From Bacteroidales bacterium (lineage in GTDB: Bacteria; Bacteroidota; Bacteroidia; Bacteroidales; Muribaculaceae), in NCBI GenBank assembly GCA_910575615.1, contig CAJTEX010000010.1:52283-116282 (forward strand): a DNA stretch of 64,000 nt. Reading direction: 5' to 3'. This document shows positions 1 through 8,423 of this stretch, one piece after another. Within the stretch, counting starts at the first letter, position 1; every line of letters starts with the position of its first letter. The notes under the pieces were generated by a model. The model did no database searches. It was not told the DNA's origin and worked only from the letters and a program-made list of their open reading frames with translations. The translations under genes were made by a program, and so were the position numbers.

Positions 1-273
1 CCCGTCGAGCATGTCGAAAAGCGAGAAGAGTATGGTCACGGCCCCTCCCCATGTGATGAGGTCGAATCTAAGGTGGGTCGGGTCGATGGCGGCCAGGTAG
101 CCTGCCCAGGCTATGATGCAGGCTGCGGCGAGGTTGCCGAGCAGACCGATGGTGGTCACCATGTTGGGGGTGACTCCGATGCGGATGAGGAATTTGACAA
201 AGGGGTTGATGATGAAGTAGATGCCCTTCTGTATTCCGTCGCGTTTTTTCTTGAAGGTATTCTTGGCGGTCAT
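1..273 (-). CDS. CDP-alcohol phosphatidyltransferase, N-terminal part (cut by window edge)
   Basis: The first 91 codons of a leftward gene; the rest lies outside the window. The family transfers an alcohol headgroup onto CDP-diacylglycerol in the inner membrane. Seen directly: a basic N-terminus, the family-typical segment TPNMVTTIGLLGN followed by hydrophobic helices, and FDMLDG at the edge, which fits the start of the DGxxAR signature. The distal AR, G and two Asp residues cannot be seen. The start ATG (273-271) overlaps the GtrA-like stop codon as ATGA, so the two are probably translationally coupled. The headgroup is unknown; Bacteroides uses this family for phosphatidylethanolamine/serine precursors and for inositol lipids, and the visible part does not discriminate. 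Confidence 0.8.
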   Translation of the reverse strand, partial: MTAKNTFKKKRDGIQKGIYFIINPFVKFLIRIGVTPNMVTTIGLLGNLAAACIIAWAGYLAAIDPTHLRFDLITWGGAVTILFSLFDMLDG

Positions 274-860
274 TTGTCGCTTGTATTTTTCTTCTTTTTC
301 AAGGTCAGCGCGTCGACCATCCTTATGGCGAAGGGGTCGAAACGGGTCGGCCGGTAGACGAAGTTCTTCTGCATGACGAAATTCCAGGCCAGGGAGACGA
401 TGAGCGACACCGACAAGCGGGCGAATGCGAAAATCCCGTCAGGCTTTATCCAATGTATGTTGGTTATCAGTTCGAAACGTTGCAGCCCCTGCTCGAGGAG
501 GGTGGTGCCCCCGAGGTTGAGGATGAAGCTGCCTCCCCAGATGAGGAGGTATTTGATTGCCACCGCCTTGACCGAGCAGTTGTCGGCCTGGAAGGTGAAC
601 TTGTAGTTGACGATGCAGTTGACGATGCCTCCTACCACGAGGCCGATGGCTGTGGCCAGGAAGGTGCGCATGGGGGCCGAGCCGAGCGGAGAGAATACCC
701 AGGCGTAGAACACGAAGCATACCCCCATATCGGTCCACGACGCGATTTGGGATGAAACCGATGAGCGGAGGAAGGTGAAGATGCCTTTCCCGTGCAGAAA
801 CTTGTCGGCGATTTTGTTTGACAGTGTCTTTATGCCCATCTGATTTGTCTGGGGTTGCAT
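270..860 (-). CDS. GtrA-like four-helix membrane protein
   Basis: About 196 residues with four predicted membrane helices and the GtrA family pattern: SQIASWTDMGVCF near the N-terminus, GGIVNCIVNYKFTF in the middle, and a C-terminal WNFVMQKNFVYRP. GtrA-like proteins are thought to help flip or present undecaprenyl-phosphate-linked sugars for cell-surface glycosylation, although most family members are uncharacterised. The ATG at 860 gives MQPQTNQMG; a second ATG at 839 gives MGIKTLSNK and is about equally possible. The long open frame upstream of 860 runs into the preceding gene and is not real. It sits between an ATP-grasp gene and a phosphatidyltransferase, so a lipid or surface glycan role is likely. 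Confidence 0.85.
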   Translation of the reverse strand: MQPQTNQMGIKTLSNKIADKFLHGKGIFTFLRSSVSSQIASWTDMGVCFVFYAWVFSPLGSAPMRTFLATAIGLVVGGIVNCIVNYKFTFQADNCSVKAVAIKYLLIWGGSFILNLGGTTLLEQGLQRFELITNIHWIKPDGIFAFARLSVSLIVSLAWNFVMQKNFVYRPTRFDPFAIRMVDALTLKKKKNTSDK

Positions 861-886
861 TTTTTGTGTTGGGTGTGAGTCGATTG

Positions 887-1732
887 TTACTGGCGTCGCT
901 CTTTGATGGCGGCCATTACTGCCTTGGCGATGTTGGTGGCGGCCTCGGCGCGGCAGGCCGAGAAGCTTGGCCAGTCGTTGAAGTCGATTATGCTGAGCGA
1001 GCCGTCTTCGGCCTGGATGCACTCCCCGCCGTAGACGATGAGGTTCAGCTCCTTGGCTGCGCGGCGGCATATCGCCTTGAGGGCCTCATCGGTGCGGCGG
1101 GTCTCCTCGTCCTTGGGCTTGATGGTCTCAGGCTCGTAGGGGCGGAACCAATGGAAGAAGGGGGTGTCGGCGACACCGTAGAATTTCACGAGCTTGCCGG
1201 TGAGATGGCGCGAGATGACGGCTCTCTTGAATCCGCGCAGGAAATACTCCTGGAGGACATCCTGAGCCTCGGCGGGGGTGCGCACATAGCTGACATCCTC
1301 GGCATGCTGGGCGTGGAAGTCGCCGCGCTTTATCCAGCACTGGCTGAAGCCGAGTTTCTGGAGGCGGCCTTTGACCACCTCGTCGGTGTCGACGATGATG
1401 CTGGCGGGGTAGGGGATGTTGGAGCCGAGCAATATGCGGGCCTGGCGCTCACGGATGCAGTTCTCGATGCCATAGCCTGAGTTTATGACCAGCTGCCCCT
1501 GCTCCTCGAGCTGCTGCAGCAGGTCGGTCGAACGGCGTTCGCGACACATATTTATGATCACCGGCTCGGTGACAGCCCCCGAGCAGAATTGCTCCTCGGA
1601 GTAAATGCGCACCTCGCAGCCGCGTTTGCGCAGCTGCTCGGCCACGGTGTTGAGTATCGTGGCGTCGTTTCCGACATGGTTGGGGGAGAATGCCCCAGCT
1701 CGCATTATGGCGGCTATCTTCGTGGTGGCCAT
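887..1732 (-). CDS. ATP-grasp family protein of unknown substrate
   Basis: 281 residues. The C-terminal half reads like an ATP-grasp fold: a lysine-rich central strand (WIKRGDFHAQ), a flexible segment around AVISRHLTGKLVKFYGV, the GGECIQAEDGSLSIIDFNDWPSF stretch with acidic and Asn metal ligands (D and N of IIDFND), and a final helix. Enzymes with this fold join a carboxylate or phosphorylate a substrate using ATP; the substrate here is not evident. The N-terminus (RAGAFSPNHVGNDATIL) resembles the pre-ATP-grasp domain. It is the first gene of a leftward operon with a clear promoter just upstream, followed by the GtrA-like and CDP-alcohol phosphatidyltransferase genes, hinting at a lipid-headgroup role (inference). 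Confidence 0.7.
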   Translation of the reverse strand: MATTKIAAIMRAGAFSPNHVGNDATILNTVAEQLRKRGCEVRIYSEEQFCSGAVTEPVIINMCRERRSTDLLQQLEEQGQLVINSGYGIENCIRERQARILLGSNIPYPASIIVDTDEVVKGRLQKLGFSQCWIKRGDFHAQHAEDVSYVRTPAEAQDVLQEYFLRGFKRAVISRHLTGKLVKFYGVADTPFFHWFRPYEPETIKPKDEETRRTDEALKAICRRAAKELNLIVYGGECIQAEDGSLSIIDFNDWPSFSACRAEAATNIAKAVMAAIKERRQ

Positions 1733-1755
1733 CGCAAAATCAGTTTTCCAGAGTG

Positions 1756-1787
1756 CAAAGGTAGCTCATTTCGGTCAAAATCGCAAA
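1756..1787 (-). promoter_or_regulatory. Bacteroidota-type promoter for ATP-grasp operon
   Basis: Read on the minus strand: TTTG (1787-1784), 20 nt spacer, TACCTTTG (1763-1756), matching the Bacteroidota sigma-ABfr consensus TTTG-N19-TAnnTTTG. Transcription would start about 20 nt before the ATG at 1732. Confidence 0.75.
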
Positions 1788-1866
1788 TTTTTGTCGGGGT
1801 GACGGCTCCCACGCCTATGATACGAGATGGTGGCCGCCGTGTCCCGGCATTGCCGGCGCGAGGCCG

Positions 1867-2145
1867 TCATTTCTTCTTTTTCTTTGAGAAATAATCGTTG
1901 TGCATCTTGATGGCGAACACCGTCGCCGAGCATGCCAGGGTGATGAGGTTGGTGATGATCAGCGGCCAGTTGACGGGGTCGCTCAGGAATCCCTGGGCGA
2001 CGAAGAAGGCCGATCCGAGGCCCATTAGCATGAATGTCGGCAAGGCGATGGAGTCGGTCTCGCGGGTGCGGATGGTGTAGATGGCCTGGGGGAGGTAGCC
2101 GAAAATCATGCAGAGGGCGGCTGCGTATCCAATGATGTTGAACAT
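1867..2145 (-). CDS. SemiSWEET sugar transporter (MtN3/PQ-loop)
   Basis: 92 residues, the normal size for a bacterial SemiSWEET half-transporter that dimerises to move sugars across the inner membrane. Three hydrophobic helices are visible: residues about 3-22 containing GYLPQ (the PQ-loop motif with the hinge proline), 36-55 and 64-82. The gate-region segment TDSIALPTFMLMGLGSAFF is typical. The tail is KKKKK. The gene stands alone with its own promoter and an 85-nt leader. The sugar is unknown; family members carry glucose or sucrose. Confidence 0.9.
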   Translation of the reverse strand: MFNIIGYAAALCMIFGYLPQAIYTIRTRETDSIALPTFMLMGLGSAFFVAQGFLSDPVNWPLIITNLITLACSATVFAIKMHNDYFSKKKKK

Positions 2146-2234
2146 AAAATGTCAGGGTTTTCAGGGTTGTGTTATTGATTCTTCCGGCGATTTATTTCCC
2201 GGGAATGCCCGAGAGAAAAAGGCCGAAAGGGCTG

Positions 2235-2264
2235 CAAAGTTAACAAATTAAGATGACAAAACAA
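2235..2264 (-). promoter_or_regulatory. Promoter for the SemiSWEET gene
   Basis: Minus strand: TTG (2264-2262), 19 nt, TAACTTTG (2242-2235), the exact Bacteroidota consensus spacing. Confidence 0.7.
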
Positions 2265-2313
2265 GCCTTCGTGGCCCGGAAGCTCTCAGCCGGAAGGCCG
2301 TATGTCAAAAATA

Positions 2314-2338
2314 AAGCCGTGGCGCGGGGCCACGGCTT
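2314..2338 (-). terminator. Rho-independent terminator (leftward)
   Basis: A perfect 10-bp stem AAGCCGTGGC/GCCACGGCTT with a 5-nt loop. On the minus strand it is followed by TATTTTTG, a T-rich tract; on the plus strand no T tract follows. It ends whatever is transcribed leftward across 2340-2930. Confidence 0.8.
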
Positions 2339-2371
2339 GGTTGGAAATCACATGGTTGCAAAAGATTTGAT

Positions 2372-2467
2372 TCAAGCGCATCCGCTCCGGTTTTGAGAGA
2401 GGAGTGAGTTCCGAAAGGATTTAAACGCCGGAAATGAACTCGTTTCATCGCGAAGCTTGGTCACCAT
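2372..2467 (-). CDS. Possible 31-residue small protein
   Basis: Inside the orphan transcript an ATG at 2467 opens a 31-codon frame beginning MVTKLRDETSSFPAFKSF and ending in SGCA, stopping 34 nt before the terminator stem. There is no signal peptide or membrane segment. I cannot confirm translation; the reason to list it is its position near the 3' end of a transcript with its own promoter and terminator. It could equally be chance coding in an RNA gene. Confidence 0.25.
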   Translation of the reverse strand: MVTKLRDETSSFPAFKSFRNSLLSQNRSGCA

Positions 2468-2798
2468 TCCGTTTCTTTTGGCGGCCGGTTCCCCCAACAC
2501 ACATACATATCATCATGAAAACTTAAGCATATTGCCTTGTTCACTATCACTATGACAATTTGTCCGGGGAGATGCCCTCGACGGGCCTCGCCGGGGACAT
2601 GGAGTCAAAAGAACCGAAAGTCAAAGTTCGACATAAGAAGCCTCACGGATTCCATATAATTGGAACCGGCCGGCCATGGCTGCCTGTCTTGCGGAGAGAG
2701 TGGGCCTTTTAAGGAGTTGACCCCAGGAGTGTGCCAAGTGGTCAATCCGGAAGGCGACAGGAGAGACCATAGAAAACGGTCCGTTGCCAAATCCACTA

Positions 2799-2830
2799 CA
2801 AAATTACCTCTTTGTTTTGAAATTTCCAAA
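2799..2830 (-). promoter_or_regulatory. Promoter of the orphan transcript
   Basis: Minus strand: TTTG (2830-2827), 20 nt, TAATTTTG (2806-2799). No known gene follows in this direction until 2145, beyond the terminator. Confidence 0.6.
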
Positions 2831-2931
2831 ACATAATGGGTTGACTTCTTGAATTTTAACCAAAAGGGGTGGTTTTTAGCATTTGTTTTCCAATGATACG
2901 TTAAAATTAAGAATGTCGGCCGGCGGCATGC

Positions 2932-4143
2932 TCAAGGTCGCTGGAGCGGCAGCTCGATGCGGAAGGTGGTGCCGCGCGATGGCTCGGACCATGCCACGAA
3001 GATGCGCCCCCGGTGGTATTGCTCTACGATGCGTTTGGCCAAGGCGAGTCCAAGGCCCCATCCCCGCTTCTTGGTGGTGAATCCGGGGTTGAACACGGTC
3101 TTGTGGTTCTTGCGCGGGATTCCTTTCCCGGTGTCGGTCACGGTGACGCAGGCGCGGTTGCCTTCAGTCGAGGTGGTGACATCGATTGAGCCCGAGCCTT
3201 CCATGGCGTCGACCGCGTTCTTTATCAGGTTTTCCATGACCCATTCAAAAAGCGGTGCGCTCATGTCGACGGGTAATGGTTGCGGCGACAGGCTGGTGGT
3301 GAGGCTTATGCGCGATGATATGCGTGTCTGCATGTAGCCGGTGGCACGGGCCACGACATCGTTGAGGTCTTCTCGCTCCATGTTGGGGCGCGACCCGATT
3401 TTTGAGAAGCGCGAGGCTATCATCGACAGGCGGCTGATGTCTTTGTCCATCTCCCTGACCATCTCCTCGTCTGTGCCGGTCGAGCGGAGCAGTTCGGTCC
3501 AGGCCATCAGCGACGAGATTGGAGTGCCGAGCTGGTGGGCGGTCTCCTTCGACAGCCCCACCCATACCTTGTTTTGCTCGGCCTTGCGGGTGGAGTTGAC
3601 GGCGAAATAGACGATGGCGATGAACGCCAGCATCACCAGCAACTGTATGTAGGGGTAGTAGCTGAGCCGTCGGAGCAGCTTGGAGTCGTCGTAATAGAGA
3701 TGCTGCAGGTTGTCAGGGGAGATGATGATGTGAATCACATTAGCCCTCTTCTCGAGCGACGCCAGCTTGCCCCGCAGGTAGCTCTCGTTGGCCGGGGATA
3801 TGATCCAGGGTGTCAGCGAATCGACATCTTCCGGCAGGTCGAAGTTGCGGTGGAGCAGTATGTTGCCCTCGTCGTCGGTGAGCAGCACGGGGATGGTGTG
3901 GTTCTGCTCTATTATCCCGAAAAGGAACTCGAGGTTTTCGGGCGACACATCCGGCGCGTCGGGATTCTGGCCGATGTCGGCAATCTGCTTTGTCGCGTCG
4001 GCCCATATCTGCATGCGCTCTCTCTCCTGGGCCGACAGGTCGGTCACCAGGCTGTTGGACACAAGCACGAAGACCACCACCACGGTGATGGATACCACGA
4101 AGAAAAGCACGGTGCCGAAGCGTCGGATGTCGTAGATGTTCAT
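2932..4143 (-). CDS. Sensor histidine kinase, orphan
   Basis: 403 residues. Two membrane segments (about 9-30 and 163-183) flank a periplasmic sensor of about 130 residues. The cytoplasmic part has the H-box SKETAHQLGTPISSL with phospho-acceptor His203, an N-box (MENLIKNAVDAME), and G-boxes DTGKGIP and GLGLAL ending in the ATPase domain. The H-box with QLGTP in place of ELKTP is a common Bacteroidota subtype. No HAMP domain is obvious. No response regulator is adjacent, so the partner is elsewhere. It is the last gene of a leftward run, 19 nt after xseB. Confidence 0.9.
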   Translation of the reverse strand: MNIYDIRRFGTVLFFVVSITVVVVFVLVSNSLVTDLSAQERERMQIWADATKQIADIGQNPDAPDVSPENLEFLFGIIEQNHTIPVLLTDDEGNILLHRNFDLPEDVDSLTPWIISPANESYLRGKLASLEKRANVIHIIISPDNLQHLYYDDSKLLRRLSYYPYIQLLVMLAFIAIVYFAVNSTRKAEQNKVWVGLSKETAHQLGTPISSLMAWTELLRSTGTDEEMVREMDKDISRLSMIASRFSKIGSRPNMEREDLNDVVARATGYMQTRISSRISLTTSLSPQPLPVDMSAPLFEWVMENLIKNAVDAMEGSGSIDVTTSTEGNRACVTVTDTGKGIPRKNHKTVFNPGFTTKKRGWGLGLALAKRIVEQYHRGRIFVAWSEPSRGTTFRIELPLQRP

Positions 4144-4162
4144 CTGAGGAGGGTCGGCGCTG

Positions 4163-4378
4163 TCAGTTCTCGAGCTGGGTTAGGATGGAGCGCAGCTCCT
4201 CGTCGGTGGCGGTGAGCCTTGCGCGGCATTCGGCGATCAGCTCTGTGGCGCGTCGGGTGAGCGCGGCCAGGCGGTCGATGTCACACTGGTCGCTCTGCAT
4301 CGTCTTGAGAATCGTCGAGAGTTCCTCGAAAGCTTCGTTGTAGGTCAGTTCTTTTACAGGTCTGTTATTTTCAGGCAT
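4163..4378 (-). CDS. xseB: Exodeoxyribonuclease VII small subunit
   Basis: 71 residues, the usual size. It carries the coiled-coil family pattern LTYNEAFEELSTILKTMQSD with later L/A heptads and a C-terminal LTATDEELRSIL. XseB binds several-fold to XseA to form the enzyme that degrades single-stranded DNA to oligonucleotides. It follows xseA by 14 nt in the same direction, as expected for one operon. Confidence 0.95.
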   Translation of the reverse strand: MPENNRPVKELTYNEAFEELSTILKTMQSDQCDIDRLAALTRRATELIAECRARLTATDEELRSILTQLEN

Positions 4379-4392
4379 GGTGGATTGAGGTT

Positions 4393-5688
4393 TTAAGGGG
4401 TGTGGGCGAGGAATGAGCCGTCTGCAAGGGTGATTTCGAGCAGCGCGCCCAGAGGCACATCCTTGACAGAGGTCACGGCGTGGCCGTCGATGCGGGTGAT
4501 GGAGTAGCCCCGGGCCAAGGTGGCGGCAGGCGACAGCACCTCAAGCAGCTGCGCCGAGGCATCGAGCCGTTCGGCGTGGCGGCGCAGCAGGTCGCGGGTA
4601 GCGTTGGAGATGGTGTTGACCGCCATGTCGAGGCGCGAGCGCGATGGCTCGATTTTCACGGCTGAGAGGCCGTAGAGCGACGCGACGGCGCGTGTCATAG
4701 CGGCTTTGGAGCGTTCGACGGCTCCTCGGGCGGCCACCGGCAACAGCGCCTCGGCCTGGGCGAGCTGCTCCTTGTCGCCCGCTATGCGTTGGGTGGCGAA
4801 CTGCACTATCCTGTTTCCGGCGGCCATCAGCGCGCCAAGCACCGCCTCACCTTTGCCGATGAGCCATTCGGCCACGGCTGTGGGGGTTTTCAGGCGGATG
4901 TTGGTCACCCAGTCGAGAACGGTCACATCGCGTTCGTGGCCGATGCCTATCGCCACCGGTAGCGGGAACTGGGCCACAGACGCGGCCAGGTCGTAGTCCT
5001 CGAATGCCTGCAGGTCTGAGGTCGCGCCTCCCCCACGGATTATCACCACCCCGTCCCATGCGCCTTGCTCTTCGGCCACCCTCTCCAGTGCGGCGATAAT
5101 GGAGCGCGGAGCCGAGGCCCCTTGCATCACCGCCGGGAAAAGCTTGGTGGTGAACTTGATGCGCGACGGGTTGTTGGCGAGCTGGTTCATGAAGTCGCCG
5201 TATCCGGCGGCTCCGGGGGCAGAGATGACAGCCACGCGCTGGACTACCGTGGGCCATTTCAGCGAACGGTTGTCTTCGAGTATCCCCTCATCCTGAAGCT
5301 TGCGCAGGATTTCGTTGCGGCGGCGCACAAGGTCGCCCATGGTGTATTCGGGGTTTGCCTCATGTATCACAAGGGACAGCCCGAAGACGGAATGCAACGA
5401 CGCGGACACGCGGAGCATCACTTTCAGGCCCGAGGCGAACGGCTGCCCGGTGGCCTCCAGAAAACGACGGCTCAGCGGGCCGAAGACATTGGCCCAGCAA
5501 CACCCGCGTATGCGGGCGAGCTGCCGTCCGCCGTCATCCTTCTGCAGCAGCTCCATATAGCAATGGCCGCCCCGCGACGCGACATCCTGCAGCTCCGCCG
5601 TGATCCAGACATTCTGGGTCTCAGGCTGCTGGACGAGGCAGGATATGCGATTTGTGAGTTCGAGGAGTGAGATCGGGTTGCGGTTCAT
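4393..5688 (-). CDS. xseA: Exodeoxyribonuclease VII large subunit
   Basis: 431 residues, the full family length. An N-terminal OB-fold (VWITAELQDVASRGGHCYMEL) is followed by the nuclease core with the signatures VAVISAPGAAGYGDF, VVIIRGGGATSDL and PVAIGIGHERDVTVLD, then a long helical region and the C-terminal LARGYSITR segment. It acts in the cytoplasm on single-stranded DNA from either end. The gene directly precedes xseB and follows the DUF3256 gene by 37 nt. Confidence 0.97.
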   Translation of the reverse strand: MNRNPISLLELTNRISCLVQQPETQNVWITAELQDVASRGGHCYMELLQKDDGGRQLARIRGCCWANVFGPLSRRFLEATGQPFASGLKVMLRVSASLHSVFGLSLVIHEANPEYTMGDLVRRRNEILRKLQDEGILEDNRSLKWPTVVQRVAVISAPGAAGYGDFMNQLANNPSRIKFTTKLFPAVMQGASAPRSIIAALERVAEEQGAWDGVVIIRGGGATSDLQAFEDYDLAASVAQFPLPVAIGIGHERDVTVLDWVTNIRLKTPTAVAEWLIGKGEAVLGALMAAGNRIVQFATQRIAGDKEQLAQAEALLPVAARGAVERSKAAMTRAVASLYGLSAVKIEPSRSRLDMAVNTISNATRDLLRRHAERLDASAQLLEVLSPAATLARGYSITRIDGHAVTSVKDVPLGALLEITLADGSFLAHTP

Positions 5689-5725
5689 CGTTTTGGAAGC
5701 GGAAGGCAGCAGGCTCGGGCGGTGG

Positions 5726-6547
5726 TCATTTTTCCATCACCAGGCGTTTGCCGTTCCAGTGGAAGGTTATCGACTTGCGTATCGAAGACTCGGCCATGCC
5801 CAGAGATTCCTCCGGGATATAGCCGGGCAGATTGTTGGTGAAAACGGCTGACCTGCTTTCAGGGAAATATTCGAGCTTTGCCAGGACGAAAGGCACGGCA
5901 TTCTCCACGTCGTCGCGTTTCTTTTCCCCCTCGGGAAGCATCCAGTCGTCAAGGGTCGGCACTGTGAAAAGGCCTTTGATTGCTTTCCAGTCTGTGTCGT
6001 AGAATTTCACTGTCGAGTCTTCAGCCGGGGTCTTGAGGGTGCGGGCAAGCATTATCACCGCATCGCCTTTCCTCCCGTGGGAGGGGAGCAGGACGAGGGT
6101 GTATTCCGATACCGGCGATGTCGTGAACACAAGTTTCTCCGCTGTCTCCTCCAGGATGCGGCATTCCCCCCCGATAAGGTTCTTCGAAGCCTTGTCAGAC
6201 CCGGCCTTGAAGTAGTCGATCATGTCCATGCGTGTCATGGGGTCGATGGTCGGGAACACAGACAGCGGTGCGCTGACAAAGAAGTCGGCGGCGGTCGAGG
6301 CCTCCTCGACCTTTTCGGTCTTGTCGGAATCGGGGGCCTTGTAGATGCCTGACGCGAGGGCTGCCGCTGCCTCCTGGGGAGACATGGCCTCCACCGAGTC
6401 GGCCTCGGCGGTGGTGACAGCCGCGGGGTGCTGCTCAGCCGGAGTCTCCCCGGCGGCCCGGAATCCGCAGGCCGCGGTCGCCACCGCCAGGGCGGCGGCG
6501 ACCATCGGGGCTATGCGGTATGAAGCGGCGGTTGGTTTGTGTCTCAT
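5726..6547 (-). CDS. DUF3256 family lipoprotein
   Basis: 273 residues. The N-terminus has a hydrophobic stretch ending VATAAC, a plausible lipobox with Cys27, followed by a low-complexity acidic linker. The domain from about residue 88 (FFVSAPLSVFPTIDPMTRMDMIDYF) is the Bacteroidota-specific DUF3256, of unknown function. The pattern of alternating strands suggests a beta-rich periplasmic or surface domain. It lies between the DEAD-box helicase and xseA with short gaps (28 and 37 nt), probably co-transcribed, although the genes have no obvious common role. Confidence 0.8.
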   Translation of the reverse strand: MRHKPTAASYRIAPMVAAALAVATAACGFRAAGETPAEQHPAAVTTAEADSVEAMSPQEAAAALASGIYKAPDSDKTEKVEEASTAADFFVSAPLSVFPTIDPMTRMDMIDYFKAGSDKASKNLIGGECRILEETAEKLVFTTSPVSEYTLVLLPSHGRKGDAVIMLARTLKTPAEDSTVKFYDTDWKAIKGLFTVPTLDDWMLPEGEKKRDDVENAVPFVLAKLEYFPESRSAVFTNNLPGYIPEESLGMAESSIRKSITFHWNGKRLVMEK

Positions 6548-6575
6548 ATCGTCTGGTCTTTAAAAAGTGCGCGGG

Positions 6576-8327
6576 TCATTTGCGGCGCGATTTCTTTTTG
6601 AAGATTGCGTAGTGGTCCTCCTCGGCCTCCACGCCACGGCGTTCCTTGCTGCGGCGGGTGGCGGCGTGGGCGTAGTCCTTGTCAGCCTCGGCGATTTCGC
6701 TGTAAAGGCGTTTTCCGAAGAATTCCGCGCCCTTGAGGCTGTTGACCACACGCTTGGCGTCGGATTTCTTCACATCGAAGAGCGAGTAGGAGGGCATCAG
6801 GTCTATGCGGCCGACATCCACCCTGGGGCCTGCGACATTCTTGTTGAGCGTCTCGATGAGGTTGCCCGCGAAGAAACCGTCGCGCTTGCCGACATTGACA
6901 TACACGCGTTCCATGCCTTTCGAGGCGGTGCGGCGGTCTTTCTCCTCCATCGAGCGCGGCTCCTCTTTTTTCTTGTCCTTGCGGTTCTTGGCCGGTTTCT
7001 CGTCGATGAGGTCGATTTTGGGCGCGTCCTTGTAATATTCGAGCAACCTGCGGAACTCGAGTGACAGCACCCGCTTGATGAGGTCTTCCGAGGTGAGCCA
7101 TCCCAGTTTCTTCATCACTCCGGGGAGGTATTTCTCCATCTCGCTGTCATTGACCTCTACGCGTTCTATGCGGTCGGCCAGCGAGAAGAGCTGCTTCTCT
7201 ATGATATGCTCGGGGGTCGGCACCTCCTTGCGCTCGAATGTCTTGCCGATGATGCGCTCGATTTCACGCAGGCGCCCTTTCTCGCGGGAGTGGATGATGG
7301 CCACTGACACGCCTGACTTGCCGGCGCGTCCGGTGCGGCCCGAGCGGTGGGTGTAGACCGCCGCGTCGTCGGGCAGACCGTAGTTGATGACGTGGGTGAG
7401 GTCGTCGACATCGAGGCCTCGGGCTGCCACGTCGGTGGCCACCAGCATGGTGATCACCCTGTCGCGGAATTTCTGCATCACCATGTCGCGCTGCTGCTGC
7501 GAGAGGTCGCCGTGGAGCGAGTCGGCGTTGTAACCGTCGCGGATTAGGTTCTCGGCGATTTCCTGGGTGTCGCGGCGGGTGCGGCAGAAAATGATGGCGT
7601 AGATGTTGGGGCTGTCGTCGGCGATGCGTTTCAGGGCAAGGTATTTGTCGCGCGCGTTGACCATATAGTACACATGGCGCACGTTTGCGGCTCCCTCGTT
7701 GCGGGTGCCGACGACAAACTCCTGCGGGTTGTGCATGTACTTGCTGGCGATGCGGGCGATTTCCTTGGGCATGGTTGCCGAGAACATCAGCATCTTGCGG
7801 TTGTCGGGCACATGGTCGAGGATTTCGTTGATGGAGTCGAGGAAGCCCATGTTGAGCATCTCGTCAGCCTCGTCGAGTATCACGGTGTGTACATCCTCGA
7901 GTTTCACCACCCCACGGTTGATGAGGTCGATCAGTCGGCCCGGGGTGGCCACAATCACCTGCGCGCCGCTCTTGAGGGCCTTTATCTGGCTCTGTATGCT
8001 TGACCCGCCGTAGACTGGAATCACCTTGATGTCGGGCATGTACTTCGAGAAGTCGGCAAGGTCTGACGCGATCTGCAGGCAAAGCTCGCGGGTGGGGGAG
8101 AGTATGAGGGCCTGGGGCTTGTTCAGCTCCGGGTCGAGGCGCTGGAGCACCGGTATGCCGAAAGCGGCAGTCTTTCCGGTGCCGGTCTGGGCAAGGGCAA
8201 CCACATCTCCGTCTTCGTTGAGGAGATGGGGGATTACCCGTTCCTGTACGGGCATGGGGGTTTCAAAACCGAGTTCTTCGACAGCTTTTCTTAAAGGCTC
8301 GCTGACGCCTAATTCTTCAAATGTCAT
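6576..8327 (-). CDS. DEAD-box ATP-dependent RNA helicase (DeaD/CsdA-like)
   Basis: 583 residues from the ATG at 8327 (MTFEELG); the open frame continues 39 codons further upstream, but that part crosses the promoter and is not expected to be translated. Visible motifs in order: Q motif (PMPVQERVIP), Walker A AQTGTGKT, PTRELCLQ, ATPGR, DEADEM, SAT, then the second RecA domain with ATDVAARGLD and HRSGRTGRAG. The C-terminus has a DbpA-type RNA-binding domain (DLMPSYSLFDV) and a basic tail. It unwinds short RNA duplexes, typically in ribosome assembly and cold adaptation. It heads the leftward run that includes DUF3256, xseA, xseB and the kinase. Confidence 0.95.
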   Translation of the reverse strand: MTFEELGVSEPLRKAVEELGFETPMPVQERVIPHLLNEDGDVVALAQTGTGKTAAFGIPVLQRLDPELNKPQALILSPTRELCLQIASDLADFSKYMPDIKVIPVYGGSSIQSQIKALKSGAQVIVATPGRLIDLINRGVVKLEDVHTVILDEADEMLNMGFLDSINEILDHVPDNRKMLMFSATMPKEIARIASKYMHNPQEFVVGTRNEGAANVRHVYYMVNARDKYLALKRIADDSPNIYAIIFCRTRRDTQEIAENLIRDGYNADSLHGDLSQQQRDMVMQKFRDRVITMLVATDVAARGLDVDDLTHVINYGLPDDAAVYTHRSGRTGRAGKSGVSVAIIHSREKGRLREIERIIGKTFERKEVPTPEHIIEKQLFSLADRIERVEVNDSEMEKYLPGVMKKLGWLTSEDLIKRVLSLEFRRLLEYYKDAPKIDLIDEKPAKNRKDKKKEEPRSMEEKDRRTASKGMERVYVNVGKRDGFFAGNLIETLNKNVAGPRVDVGRIDLMPSYSLFDVKKSDAKRVVNSLKGAEFFGKRLYSEIAEADKDYAHAATRRSKERRGVEAEEDHYAIFKKKSRRK

Positions 8328-8423
8328 AAATAAAACGTAACTATGTGTCGGGGTTTCATCCGGAGGCGTATCGCGCGAAACTGTCGAATATCGAAAATCG
8401 GGAAATATCCTCATCCGGGAAAC

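Larger units (their letters stand above)
2310..2792 (-). other. Orphan transcription unit, possible non-coding RNA
   Basis: The 786-nt gap between the SemiSWEET gene and the histidine kinase has no recognised gene, but a consensus promoter (2799-2830) and an intrinsic terminator (2314-2338) point the same way about 480 nt apart. The predicted transcript contains several self-complementary stretches (for example near 2566-2595). I could not match it to RNase P RNA, tmRNA, 6S or SRP RNA signatures. It may be a regulatory RNA, a small-protein mRNA, or just a trailer with an internal promoter. Confidence 0.35.

Noticed and set aside
2605..2829. Open frame of 74 codons on the minus strand in the intergenic gap
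   Set aside because: Its start overlaps the promoter at 2799-2830, upstream of the expected RNA start, and the product has no motif.
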